From JANQNX01 sp040217095 (GTDB taxonomy: Bacteria > Pseudomonadota > Gammaproteobacteria > Eutrophobiales > Eutrophobiaceae), in the NCBI GenBank assembly GCA_965229565.1, contig OZ245888.1:1736001-1800000 (forward strand): 64,000 nucleotides of DNA, written 5' to 3'. Below are positions 57,190 through 64,000 of this stretch, one piece after another. The notes beneath the pieces were generated by a model. The model was not told the DNA's origin. It did no database searches and saw nothing but the letters and a program-made list of their open reading frames with translations. Both the position numbers and the translations under genes were made by a program. Numbering within the stretch: position 1 is the first letter of the stretch; each line of letters starts with the position of its first letter.

Positions 57190-57801
57190 TTAGGCTGCTG
57201 CACTCTCCCGTTGTGATACGTTTTTATACCAGTCATGCAGGTGCTTGTACTTCGCCGGGATATCTATCTGCAATGCCTTGGCCAGGTCAATGGCACAGAG
57301 GGCCGTGATATCGGCGATGGAAAAGTTTTCCCCGGCAATAAACGCATTTCCCTGGAGCTGCTTATCGATCAAGTCCAGCGATGACAGGAACCGTTCGCGG
57401 TTATGCTGCCCCCATTCCTTGTTGCGGTAACGGTTTTTATCACCGAAACCGTCGGTTGCGTGGTGGAAGAATGACACCAGTGTATTCATTAATGAATGTT
57501 CAACGCGACGTTGCCACATTTCCACCGCGGCTCTTTCCTCCGGATTAGTGCCCATCAAAGGTTTTTCCGGGTACAGTTCTTCGAAGTAACGAGAGATGGC
57601 GACGGTCTCGCTGATGTAGTTACCATTGGCCAGTTCCAGCAACGGTACCGTGGCATCCGGATTTCGTTCCAGGAATGTCGGTTTGCGGTGTTCTCCGTTG
57701 AGCACATCGACTTGTTCAAACGGGATATTCACGCCTTTTTCGGCGAGGAAGATGCGAACGCGGCGCGGGTTAGGTAATGCTTGTGTATCGTACAGCTTCA
57801 T
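57190..57801 (-). CDS. Glutathione S-transferase
   Basis: The 203-residue protein has the thioredoxin-like N-domain (M-K-L-Y-D, P-N-P-R-R-V-R-I-F-L-A-E-K-G, cis-Pro in A-T-V-P-L-L-E, then S-E-T-V-A-I near 64-69) and the helical C-domain with F-S-I-A-D-I-T-A near 162-169. The substrate is unknown. A 56-codon ORF upstream overlaps its start by four bases. Confidence 0.9.
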   Translation of the reverse strand: MKLYDTQALPNPRRVRIFLAEKGVNIPFEQVDVLNGEHRKPTFLERNPDATVPLLELANGNYISETVAISRYFEELYPEKPLMGTNPEERAAVEMWQRRVEHSLMNTLVSFFHHATDGFGDKNRYRNKEWGQHNRERFLSSLDLIDKQLQGNAFIAGENFSIADITALCAIDLAKALQIDIPAKYKHLHDWYKNVSQRESAAA

Positions 57802-57968
57802 TGAGAGAACCTCTTTGTTGTGGTTAAGGGAATCATTTCATTGGCGTACAGGCTGATGTCGATAAACCCCGAGTAAAACACCATGGCATCAACCTCACTG
57901 TATTGATCGGCATCCTGTTCCTCGATGGACAGGACTGTTTCGTCGCTACAATCTTTATTGCTTGACAT
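57798..57968 (-). CDS. Small acidic ORF coupled to the glutathione transferase gene
   Basis: The 56-codon ORF (M-S-S-N-K-D-C-S-D-E-T-V-L-S-I-E-E-Q...) ends in an ATGA overlap with the transferase start. It is acidic in its first half. No family is recognised and no strong ribosome site is seen; the overlap is the main support. It starts 18 bp after the stop of the upstream transferase gene. Confidence 0.45.
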   Translation of the reverse strand: MSSNKDCSDETVLSIEEQDADQYSEVDAMVFYSGFIDISLYANEMIPLTTTKRFSQ

Positions 57969-57986
57969 GGTTATACCGAGTCAGGA

Positions 57987-58685
57987 TCAGGCCGTTACGG
58001 TGTTTGCGTTCTGGCCAAACAGGATTTTTCTGGATTCTTCGGTCATGGTTGGTGCCTGGTTCACTGCCTCGCCTTTTGCGTAGGCATTGATCGTTGCCGG
58101 GCGGTCAGCGATTTGTTGAAGCCAGCGTGCCAGTGCCGGAAATTGATCAATGTCCACGTTTAGCTTGTCATGCACGAAAACCCACGGATAACAGGCCATG
58201 TCGGCAATGGAATACTGGCCGGCGATAAACTCATGTTTGATTAATTGATTATCCAGTACCTTTAATAATCGTTCTGTTTCGTTGTGATAACGCTCTATGG
58301 CGTAAGGGATACGTTCAGGCGCGTATTGTTGAAAATGCCCACTTTGCCCGGCCATAGGCCCCAGCCCACCGACCTGCCAGAATAACCATTGCAATACCTC
58401 GGTACGTTTCCTGATATCAGTCGGCAGGAATCGCCCGAGTTTCTGGCTGAGGTATATAAGAATCGCACCGGACTCAAAGATAGAAACGGGCTCATCGCAA
58501 ACCACCGGGTCGTGATCAACGATAGCGGGAATCCTGTTATTCGGTGAGATCTGCAGGAATGAAGATTCAAACTGTTCGCCTTTGCCGATGTTTACCGGTA
58601 ACAGGCGGTAGGGTATGCCGACCTCTTCCAGGAACATCATGACTTTATAACCGTTGGGGGTATTCCAGAAATAAAAATCAATCAT
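57987..58685 (-). CDS. Glutathione S-transferase, YfcG/Ure2p-like
   Basis: The 232-residue protein begins M-I-D-F-Y-F-W-N-T-P-N-G-Y-K, with N-G-K/Y-K as in the Nu-class (YfcG-like) transferases, which have disulfide-bond reductase activity. N-R-I-P-A-I-V-D and E-S-G-A-I-L-I-Y-L follow, then W-L-F-W-Q-V-G-G-L-G-P-M-A-G-Q. The frame is open to 58751; the Met at 58685 matches the family start. Confidence 0.88.
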   Translation of the reverse strand: MIDFYFWNTPNGYKVMMFLEEVGIPYRLLPVNIGKGEQFESSFLQISPNNRIPAIVDHDPVVCDEPVSIFESGAILIYLSQKLGRFLPTDIRKRTEVLQWLFWQVGGLGPMAGQSGHFQQYAPERIPYAIERYHNETERLLKVLDNQLIKHEFIAGQYSIADMACYPWVFVHDKLNVDIDQFPALARWLQQIADRPATINAYAKGEAVNQAPTMTEESRKILFGQNANTVTA

Positions 58686-58724
58686 CTTTTTAAGCTCTTT
58701 TAATTGGTAGTTATTTGCAGTTAT

Positions 58725-58763
58725 AAAAAAGCGGGCTAATCGGAAATACAATTATTAGCCCGC
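58725..58763 (-). terminator. Terminator after the small exported protein gene
   Basis: GCGGGCTAAT/ATTAGCCCGC (58731-58740 and 58754-58763) is a perfect 10-bp stem; on the minus strand it is followed by six T. It separates the cytochrome P460 group from the transferases. Confidence 0.9.
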
Positions 58764-58776
58764 AATGGAGAGGAGG

Positions 58777-59082
58777 TTAAATCTTTACCGGGTTACCCAG
58801 ATGCTGGCGCCAGCCACTCTCGACCGGCTCTACTGTTGTAGCGATCTCGTTTGTCTTGTTGCCATGTCGTTGCTGGTAATTCAGTTGAAAGTTAATGACG
58901 TGGTCCTGGATGGTTTGTGGAGACTCGATGCGTTTCAACATGACATTGTTTAATGAATGTTCTGTCTTCGTTCCGTCTTTGTGGTCCAGTACAGTCTGAA
59001 CATCATCTGCCAATGCCGCGGTACTTGCCGACAGGCTGATCGCTGTAGCGAGACTGAATATGATTTGTTTCTGCTTATTCAT
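58777..59082 (-). CDS. Small exported protein of the P460 cluster
   Basis: The 101-residue protein has a signal peptide (hydrophobic 8-22, cleavage near A-L-A). The mature part is hydrophilic (V-L-D-H-K-D-G-T-K-T-E-H-S-L-N-N-V...). No family is recognised. It follows the cytochrome P460 gene after 45 bp and ends at a strong terminator, so it is probably the last gene of that operon. Confidence 0.65.
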   Translation of the reverse strand: MNKQKQIIFSLATAISLSASTAALADDVQTVLDHKDGTKTEHSLNNVMLKRIESPQTIQDHVINFQLNYQQRHGNKTNEIATTVEPVESGWRQHLGNPVKI

Positions 59083-59127
59083 GTTTATTACTCCTGGTTA
59101 GTTAAAAAATGTTGTTTATCAATCCTG

Positions 59128-59724
59128 TTACTTTGACGCGGCGTGTATCGAATCTCTTACAGTCGGATAGCCATCGATATACACCCAGTCGTTTTCTTTC
59201 GCCGGCACGTGACATCCAAAGCAGTTATTAAAGCCGGTGCCTTTCCAGTCGGTGGTCAGGTTTTTGTCAGGGTCTTCGGACGTAAATAATGCCCAGCCCC
59301 AACCTTCACCCCACGCCTTGTTCGCCGGGAAACGGTTATTACGATCGCGGACCATGACGAACCAGACATCAATGCCTTGTGCCGAACGTGCGTGGCCAGT
59401 TGTGAGTTGTTCGGTTTTTGTATCAGAAACAGTCTTGACCAGGATGGTGCCGTCTGGCCACTCGCCGGTTTCCTTAAATCCGTTGACGGATGCAGGTGTG
59501 GAATACACATCGTGCAGCGATGCGCCACTGCTCATGCCCTCGCTGGTCACGTACCAGGAACCAAGGTGTACCCAGTTTTCCCGGAAATTGGTCGGTCTTG
59601 AAATCTTGCCGTTATTATCCACGTAGGTTGAAAAGGCATCGACATACGTATCTATTTCTTTTTCATTACAAGCAGCCAGTGTCAGCAAGCTTGTAATCAA
59701 GGTAATCTTAATAATTGAGTTCAT
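59128..59724 (-). CDS. Cytochrome P460-family lipoprotein
   Basis: The 198-residue protein has a lipobox L-A-A-C (Cys19) and a C-terminal C-F-G-C-H haem site near 168-172, with the P460 pattern R-E-N-W-V-H-L-G-S-W, W-P-D-G-T-I-L-V-K and G-W-G-W-A-L-F. Cytochromes P460 oxidise hydroxylamine and NO-related species in methanotrophs and nitrifiers; other family members have different roles. Whether the lysine-haem cross-link exists cannot be judged. Anchoring to a membrane by lipid is implied. Confidence 0.85.
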   Translation of the reverse strand: MNSIIKITLITSLLTLAACNEKEIDTYVDAFSTYVDNNGKISRPTNFRENWVHLGSWYVTSEGMSSGASLHDVYSTPASVNGFKETGEWPDGTILVKTVSDTKTEQLTTGHARSAQGIDVWFVMVRDRNNRFPANKAWGEGWGWALFTSEDPDKNLTTDWKGTGFNNCFGCHVPAKENDWVYIDGYPTVRDSIHAASK

Positions 59725-59809
59725 AATTTTTTCTCCTCGTTGATTGATATATTTTGTAAAACTGTCCCTGGATCCATTGTTGGAGATAAGGGGTAGTTTT
59801 ATTCAGGAA

Positions 59810-60265
59810 TTACAAACGGCTGGGCGCAATATTCTTGATCTTGCCCCAGTTTTGTTCCGCGATCTTTATTCGCCCAGGCACATCTTTTAACCACTCGTCC
59901 TGGATTTTGGCATCAAGGTTTAGATAAAGCTTTCCATCAACGAGGCGCCAGACTTCCGGATCACCCACAAACTTTTTATTGACGGACACGCCGAATGCAC
60001 AATAGCCGCCGTACGCAGGCAGATATTTATCCGGGTTGTTGTCGAAAGTATTCTTGTTGGCATCGTTGATAAAAAGGTACGTGACACCATCATGCACAGA
60101 AACATAATGACCATTACCACGTAACGGTCGCTTTGCATTATGGTAAGAAACGAGATCATAGCCCTGAATGCCCAGTGTACTTACTGCTGTATCAACTTCG
60201 GCGAAGGCGTTACCGACAAAGCCTGTCATGAGCAACAGGCCTGCTAATAGTGCTTTAAATTTCAT
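59810..60265 (-). CDS. Exported YHS-domain protein
   Basis: The 151-residue protein has a signal peptide (cleavage near A-F-A) and a YHS-like domain: I-Q-G-Y-D-L-V-S-Y-H near 33-42, F-D-N-N-P-D-K-Y-L-P-A-Y-G-G-Y-C-A-F-G near 75-93. YHS domains often bind metal. Similar proteins accompany oxidative-stress or copper genes. It precedes the P460 gene on the same strand. Confidence 0.8.
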   Translation of the reverse strand: MKFKALLAGLLLMTGFVGNAFAEVDTAVSTLGIQGYDLVSYHNAKRPLRGNGHYVSVHDGVTYLFINDANKNTFDNNPDKYLPAYGGYCAFGVSVNKKFVGDPEVWRLVDGKLYLNLDAKIQDEWLKDVPGRIKIAEQNWGKIKNIAPSRL

Positions 60266-60381
60266 ATTGCTTCTCCTTCTATTTAGATTGCGAAAGATAA
60301 ATATCGAGAATATTTACCGGGGCATGTATTCCCGTCGGCATCCTTTTGACGCAGTGAAGGGAAGAAACCTTACTTAAAATT

Positions 60382-60756
60382 TCAGTAAAGAATATTTATC
60401 GGGGGCAGACCGAGGTTGGAGAGAAAATCCTTCAGGACGATAGCGTGATTGCATTTCGCATCACGTGCGGCATAAAGCAGCGTGATAGTTTTTTTATTTG
60501 ATGAGGAAACGATGTCTTTTATTACATCGCTTTTCTCAGTTAACTCGGCGTAGTAACGGTCACTGAATTCCTCGAAACGCGTGGGGTCGTGGTTAAACCA
60601 TTTGCGCAGTTCGCTGGATGGCGCCATTTCCTTTGACCACAGGTCCAGGCAGGCGGCCTCTTTAGTTACTCCTCTTGGCCAGAGGCGGTCGACAAGGATG
60701 CGATAACCGTCAGCTTTTGATGGGGTTTCATAAATTCGTTTGATCCTTATCATCAA
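60382..60756 (-). CDS. DUF488-family protein
   Basis: The 124-residue protein is a typical DUF488 member: V-D-R-L-W-P-R-G-V near 22-30, W-F-N-H-D-P near 52-57 and T-L-L-Y-A-A-R-D near 92-99. Function is unknown. It starts 3 bp after the anti-sigma gene and so is in the same transcript. Confidence 0.88.
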   Translation of the reverse strand: MMIRIKRIYETPSKADGYRILVDRLWPRGVTKEAACLDLWSKEMAPSSELRKWFNHDPTRFEEFSDRYYAELTEKSDVIKDIVSSSNKKTITLLYAARDAKCNHAIVLKDFLSNLGLPPINILY

Positions 60757-60759
60757 GGA

Positions 60760-60996
60760 TCAGGGGTTCATTTGTTTCAACGCCTTCTGCAGTACCTCGT
60801 ACTCTTCCTGGCACTCGGAACAGAGTGATAAATGATGTTGGACGGCCTTGAGACTATCGCAGACCGATTTCCCGGCCAGCTCGGTTTCAACAAATTCGGC
60901 GATTTGCATCAGACACTCATCGCAATTGATTTCTTCATCTTTGGTCAGGCCAATGAATCGCATCAAGCCATCGATTTCTTTTTTGGATATCTTCAT
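60760..60996 (-). CDS. Zinc-finger anti-sigma factor
   Basis: The 78-residue protein has H-H-L-S-L-C-S-E-C near its end (His-x3-Cys-x2-Cys), the zf-HC2 motif of ZAS anti-sigma factors, and no membrane helix, so it is a soluble sensor. The frame is open to 61026, but GAGGAA seven bases before the ATG at 60996 decides the start, which leaves 10 bp after the sigma gene. Confidence 0.8.
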   Translation of the reverse strand: MKISKKEIDGLMRFIGLTKDEEINCDECLMQIAEFVETELAGKSVCDSLKAVQHHLSLCSECQEEYEVLQKALKQMNP

Positions 60997-61006
60997 ATCA
61001 GGTTCC

Positions 61007-61627
61007 TCATGCTGTGAATGCTGCACTAATGTCTGTTGCTTCGTACCCCGCAGCTTCCAGCCCCCGTTTTAATCGTTTACGTGCATCGTGAGCGAGTTTG
61101 TAAATCGCGTTCCTGTTACTGCCAAGGTGCCTGGCGATTTCCTCCTGTGGCATCCCTCTTAGTTCAGCGACCAGGACGTGGCGTTGTTTCTCAGTGAGTT
61201 CCTCCTGGATCAGCTTATGCAGCTTCACCAGTAAAGCTTTGCGTTGCATGTCGGATTCAGGCCCGGAGTTATTGTCGGAGACACTTTCGAGTGAAAAATC
61301 TGTGTCTGCGATCAATTTGTCCAGCGAGATATCCTTCCAGTGCTTTCTCCGTAACCGGCTCATGGCAACATGGATCGCAATAGACGTTGCCCAGGTTAAA
61401 AACTGGCTACGCCCTTCAAATTGATTCAACCGTTCCAGGATTAATAACAACGCGTCCTGAACAGCATCTTCGATAAAGGATTCATCAACTGACTGTCGGC
61501 CCGACAAGCTATATTTCAATCCCCGGATTAATGCATTACGCAGGTCTGATAATGCCTGTTTTTGTTCGTTACCCGTGCAAGACAAATGTGCCAGCCAGGC
61601 CTCGTTATTGCGAACAATCATATCCAT
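61007..61627 (-). CDS. ECF-family RNA polymerase sigma factor
   Basis: The 206-residue protein has sigma region 2 (I-E-D-A-V-Q-D-A-L-L-L-I-L-E, F-L-T-W-A-T-S-I-A) and region 4 (E-L-R-G-M-P-Q-E-E-I-A-R-H-L-G-S-N-R-N-A-I-Y-K-L near 162-185). It lies directly upstream of its anti-sigma gene. The following DUF488, YHS and P460 genes are likely targets; no shared promoter motif could be proven by eye. Confidence 0.88.
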   Translation of the reverse strand: MDMIVRNNEAWLAHLSCTGNEQKQALSDLRNALIRGLKYSLSGRQSVDESFIEDAVQDALLLILERLNQFEGRSQFLTWATSIAIHVAMSRLRRKHWKDISLDKLIADTDFSLESVSDNNSGPESDMQRKALLVKLHKLIQEELTEKQRHVLVAELRGMPQEEIARHLGSNRNAIYKLAHDARKRLKRGLEAAGYEATDISAAFTA

Positions 61628-61668
61628 ACCTGATTCTATAGAACATGTTGGTCATTCCGGTTGTTACA

Positions 61669-62205
61669 TTACAGGTTCGGTGCTGCGGGAAAATCCATGT
61701 CAGTTGCTGCAACCAGGTTAATATAGTTAGTAAAAAGGTTTAAAGCGACGTTGGCAATGATTTCACTGATTTCTCCCTCGGAAAAACCGGCGTCGATTAA
61801 CTGCGCGACCTTTTGATCTGTTATCTGTCCACGACTCTGAACAACATCGCGAGCAAATTCCAGTGCTGCGCGTTCCCTCATATCTGTTGGTAAACACCGG
61901 CGTGCATCGATTGTCTCCTGTTTACTTAAACCGGTACCCTGGCTTAATACTGTGTGTGCCGCGACACAGTAACAGGAACCATTTGCCTCGCTGACTACCA
62001 GGGCAATCTGTTCTCTTAACCGCGGGCACAATGAACCGGTCGATAAAGAACGACTGAACCCCAGGTAGGCCTTTAATACCGCTGACGAGTTTGCCATCGT
62101 TGCGATGAAGTTCGGGACCAGTCCCATCTTTTTCCGGACGACACCGAGAATCTCTCTGGTTTCAGCATCGGCGGTTTCTTGTTCAACAGGACGAATACGA
62201 GCCAT
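61669..62205 (-). CDS. AhpD-like / carboxymuconolactone decarboxylase-family protein
   Basis: The 178-residue helical protein has the peroxidase-related pattern R-E-Q-I-A-L-V-V-S-E-A-N-G-S-C-Y-C-V-A-A-H near 65-85. The usual C-x2-C redox pair is C-Y-C here, so the active-site spacing should be checked. It lies upstream of the ECF sigma gene on the same strand, with 41 bp between, and fits an oxidative-stress group. Confidence 0.78.
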   Translation of the reverse strand: MARIRPVEQETADAETREILGVVRKKMGLVPNFIATMANSSAVLKAYLGFSRSLSTGSLCPRLREQIALVVSEANGSCYCVAAHTVLSQGTGLSKQETIDARRCLPTDMRERAALEFARDVVQSRGQITDQKVAQLIDAGFSEGEISEIIANVALNLFTNYINLVAATDMDFPAAPNL

Positions 62206-62391
62206 CCGGCAACTCCAGGTAAATATTAAAAAAATATGTCTATAATCTTAGATGCGTTATGTCGGGTGAATCTTACTTTTAACATGTGGCTTTCTGTTCA
62301 TTATTTTTATTTGTAAATTTTGATATGTGCTCTCAAAGACATAAACTTAGTATTCAAATAAAAAACATGGATTACAACACTGACAAGAATT

Positions 62392-63240
62392 ATGACTAAA
62401 CAATCATCGCCCTGGCCACGGTTGCTGGCATTTGCCCTGTACCTGGTATGCGTCAACTTGCTGTCGGGGTACCTGGCTCTCGCATTGAACTATCCCTCGC
62501 TGTTTAACGTGGATGCCAGTTTTGGTGAGTATGCCTATCCTTTGCCGTTTACCTGGGCGCTGGCGCACTGGCCTTCCATGCTCCTTTACGGCGTTCCTCT
62601 TTTATTTATAAGCCAGGCAAGCACGAAGCTGACGCAGTATCACCGGCTGTGTTGTCTTATTACCGTTGGCCTGCTGCTTCTCATGCTGGATGCAAAAATA
62701 CCCTTCGTGCTGTTTCCCTGGGTGGATGCGCTGGTTGGGCTGGTGTTCAGCCTGGCGTTGGTGCCGCCGAAACGACATGCCAATCCGGTACAATTTCATG
62801 TGACCTGTATTGCCGTCGCCGGTGTTGTTGGCGTGGTTGCATACATTGCCTTTGACCACTGGCAGCATCGTACCCCCGCATTGCACACCACAACTTATGC
62901 CGATGGTGTGTTTCAGATGACTTCCATAGATATTAACAAAGAGCTTCACGAGATGCGCATTGCCATGGATCTGACAGAGCGCCTGGACACCAGGAGGGCC
63001 TGCGAGGTGGGGCAGCAGGTGGCAGAAAATGTAATACAGGACTATCCCTTTGATAGTGGCTATAACAAATTAATAGAAGTCTGGTTTAATCCGGTCAATT
63101 CGGACCTGCCAGAAAACAGTGGCAGGCCGTACCGTATGGGAGAGATCAGTCTGAACGAGGCTGACAAAGATCCTGGTGACTCATTCGCCTGTTACCTTAA
63201 ATACAAGAAAATTAAAGCGGGCGGGTTGATTCAGTTCTGA
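62392..63240 (+). CDS. Membrane protein with a soluble C-terminal domain, unrecognised
   Basis: The 282-residue protein has about four to five hydrophobic helices in residues 9-155 and a polar C-terminal domain (about 160-282) containing C-E-V-G-Q-Q and a late S-F-A-C-Y-L-K-Y. No family is recognised. It is transcribed away from the sigma/P460 cluster. Confidence 0.6.
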   Translation: MTKQSSPWPRLLAFALYLVCVNLLSGYLALALNYPSLFNVDASFGEYAYPLPFTWALAHWPSMLLYGVPLLFISQASTKLTQYHRLCCLITVGLLLLMLDAKIPFVLFPWVDALVGLVFSLALVPPKRHANPVQFHVTCIAVAGVVGVVAYIAFDHWQHRTPALHTTTYADGVFQMTSIDINKELHEMRIAMDLTERLDTRRACEVGQQVAENVIQDYPFDSGYNKLIEVWFNPVNSDLPENSGRPYRMGEISLNEADKDPGDSFACYLKYKKIKAGGLIQF

Positions 63241-63271
63241 AAACAGGGAGAACAGCAGTGGCTATGAAAAC

Positions 63272-63300
63272 CGTGGTCTGTCCCCATTTATTTTTCACGA
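63272..63300 (-). repeat. REP-like GGGGACAGACCA copy, inverted
   Basis: CCGTGGTCTGTCCCCATTTA is the inverse of the elements at 34363 and 37388. It lies between convergent genes. Confidence 0.6.
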
Positions 63301-63301
63301 T

Positions 63302-64000
63302 TTATGTATCAGTAACCGATGATTGTTTCCTGTTTTCAAACCAGTACACCAATGCCAATGCACTGCCGCCTGCCACGGCCGAGCCCAGTATGTAACCGAG
63401 CTCACCATAGATATGCCAGAAGAACAGGGTATAGCCCTGGATGATCAGGAATGTCACGCCATAGCCACGCAGCATGCGCATCAGGGTTTTAGTGCCGAGT
63501 GCGATCAGGCCGATATTCAAACCGGCCCAGAGAATATTGAACAGGAACAGTTCACCTGCGGATTCGTTGTGCCAGCGGCTCGCTTCGAGGTTGAAGTTGC
63601 CAAACAGTGATAATAACCATAGCGCCATCTCCGAGAAAAACAGGCCACTGGACAACCAGACCTTGTAAAAGTCACGGTAATTGCTGAGCAGGTTTTCTTC
63701 ATTCACTCGATGTAATAACCCCACGCCAATAATAATGCCGCCAGCGAGCAGAAAACGTAACGGGTAATTCATACCGAACCAGTAAGCGCCCCAGCCGGAG
63801 TAATAGCCGGTGAAGCCACCAAACCAGGTGAAAAACACCACGGCGGTAAGTATGAGTATCAACACGTTCCTTAATACGTAGGCGAGTGGCAGCAGGATAA
63901 CCAGGTCGATGAGTAACAAGGCCGGCAAGTTGCCGGAGCCGGTGGAGTAGATATATCCCAGGGTAAAGGTCAGGCCGATTAACGTGATGGCGCCGACCAG
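63302..64000 (-). CDS. Polytopic membrane protein (DUF2157-like), 5' end beyond window
   Basis: At least 232 codons are visible. The frame stays open from the only nearby start-like codon (a TTG at 63928) to the window edge, reading L-V-G-A-I-T-L-I-G-L-T-F-T-L-G-Y-I-Y, so the true start lies outside. Six or more hydrophobic helices fill the fragment. The pattern resembles DUF2157-type predicted membrane proteins, at low confidence. Confidence 0.65.
   Translation of the reverse strand: MVGAITLIGLTFTLGYIYSTGSGNLPALLLIDLVILLPLAYVLRNVLILILTAVVFFTWFGGFTGYYSGWGAYWFGMNYPLRFLLAGGIIIGVGLLHRVNEENLLSNYRDFYKVWLSSGLFFSEMALWLLSLFGNFNLEASRWHNESAGELFLFNILWAGLNIGLIALGTKTLMRMLRGYGVTFLIIQGYTLFFWHIYGELGYILGSAVAGGSALALVYWFENRKQSSVTDT

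Overview
The window reads as a chromosomal segment of a gammaproteobacterial methylotroph. The evidence is a large block for tetrahydromethanopterin (H4MPT)- and methylofuran-linked C1 oxidation (fae, mtdB, mch, formyltransferase, formylmethanofuran-type subunits, cofactor synthesis genes), class Ia ribonucleotide reductase with tandem NrdR boxes, AcnA, RhlE and a MetR-like regulator. Core genes look roughly 50% GC by eye; several accessory modules are clearly AT-richer. All calls come from reading sequence and translations; no database search was run.

Region 1 (1-20.4 kb) is the C1 block. On the minus strand, fwdD-fwdB-fwdA-ftr-fwdC-fdxA-ferredoxin:NADP reductase (8636 to 1618) describes what looks like a genuine molybdenum/tungsten formylmethanofuran dehydrogenase with its own electron outlet. 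Behind it, with its own promoter, sits a canonical methylotroph fhcB and the first 62 codons of a second fhcA, cut by the window edge. The catalytic metal-ligand cysteine is present in FwdB (Cys123) and is Met in FhcB. Divergently on the plus strand are the RFAP synthase, mtdB, an ATP-grasp gene, mch, a RimK-type ligase, a CitG-like gene and fae. After these come a HisA-like gene (minus) and MfnD-, MfnF-, PabB- and MfnE-like genes, which should supply methylofuran and the aminobenzoate part of H4MPT. Formaldehyde would enter by Fae, be oxidised by MtdB and Mch, move to methylofuran by Ftr, and leave either as formate (Fhc) or as CO2 with NADPH (Fwd/FdxA/reductase, inferred).

Region 2 (20.6-33.1 kb) holds a chemoreceptor without a periplasmic domain, a 107-108 bp tandem repeat, nrdAB with an NrdR-controlled promoter, a MetR-like gene with an overlapping operator palindrome, a CDGSH/VWA/MoxR operon, a Fur-box-preceded small gene and a bis-MGD oxidoreductase.

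Region 3 (33.0-48.2 kb) is accessory. Two near-identical 47-bp repeats carrying a terminator bracket a DUF5343/HEPN pair, a DpnII-like restriction-modification set with a ribbon-helix-helix gene and operator, a glutaminase and a decayed RAYT transposase between inverted repeats. Next are an AT-rich zinc-ribbon/TPR pair, an ABC transporter whose 5' and 3' ends each recur as displaced fragments, HigBA, a secreted triple-repeat protein, a YdhR-like protein, a YgjP-like metalloprotease and an esterase. REP-like palindromes repeatedly abut stop codons.

Region 4 (48.2-64 kb) has acnA, rhlE, a sugar dehydrogenase/cytochrome c pair flanked by a gene and a decayed copy of its 3' end, an odd tRNA-Cys, two glutathione transferases, and a minus-strand ECF sigma/anti-sigma, DUF488, YHS and cytochrome P460 cluster. 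The window ends inside a membrane protein gene.
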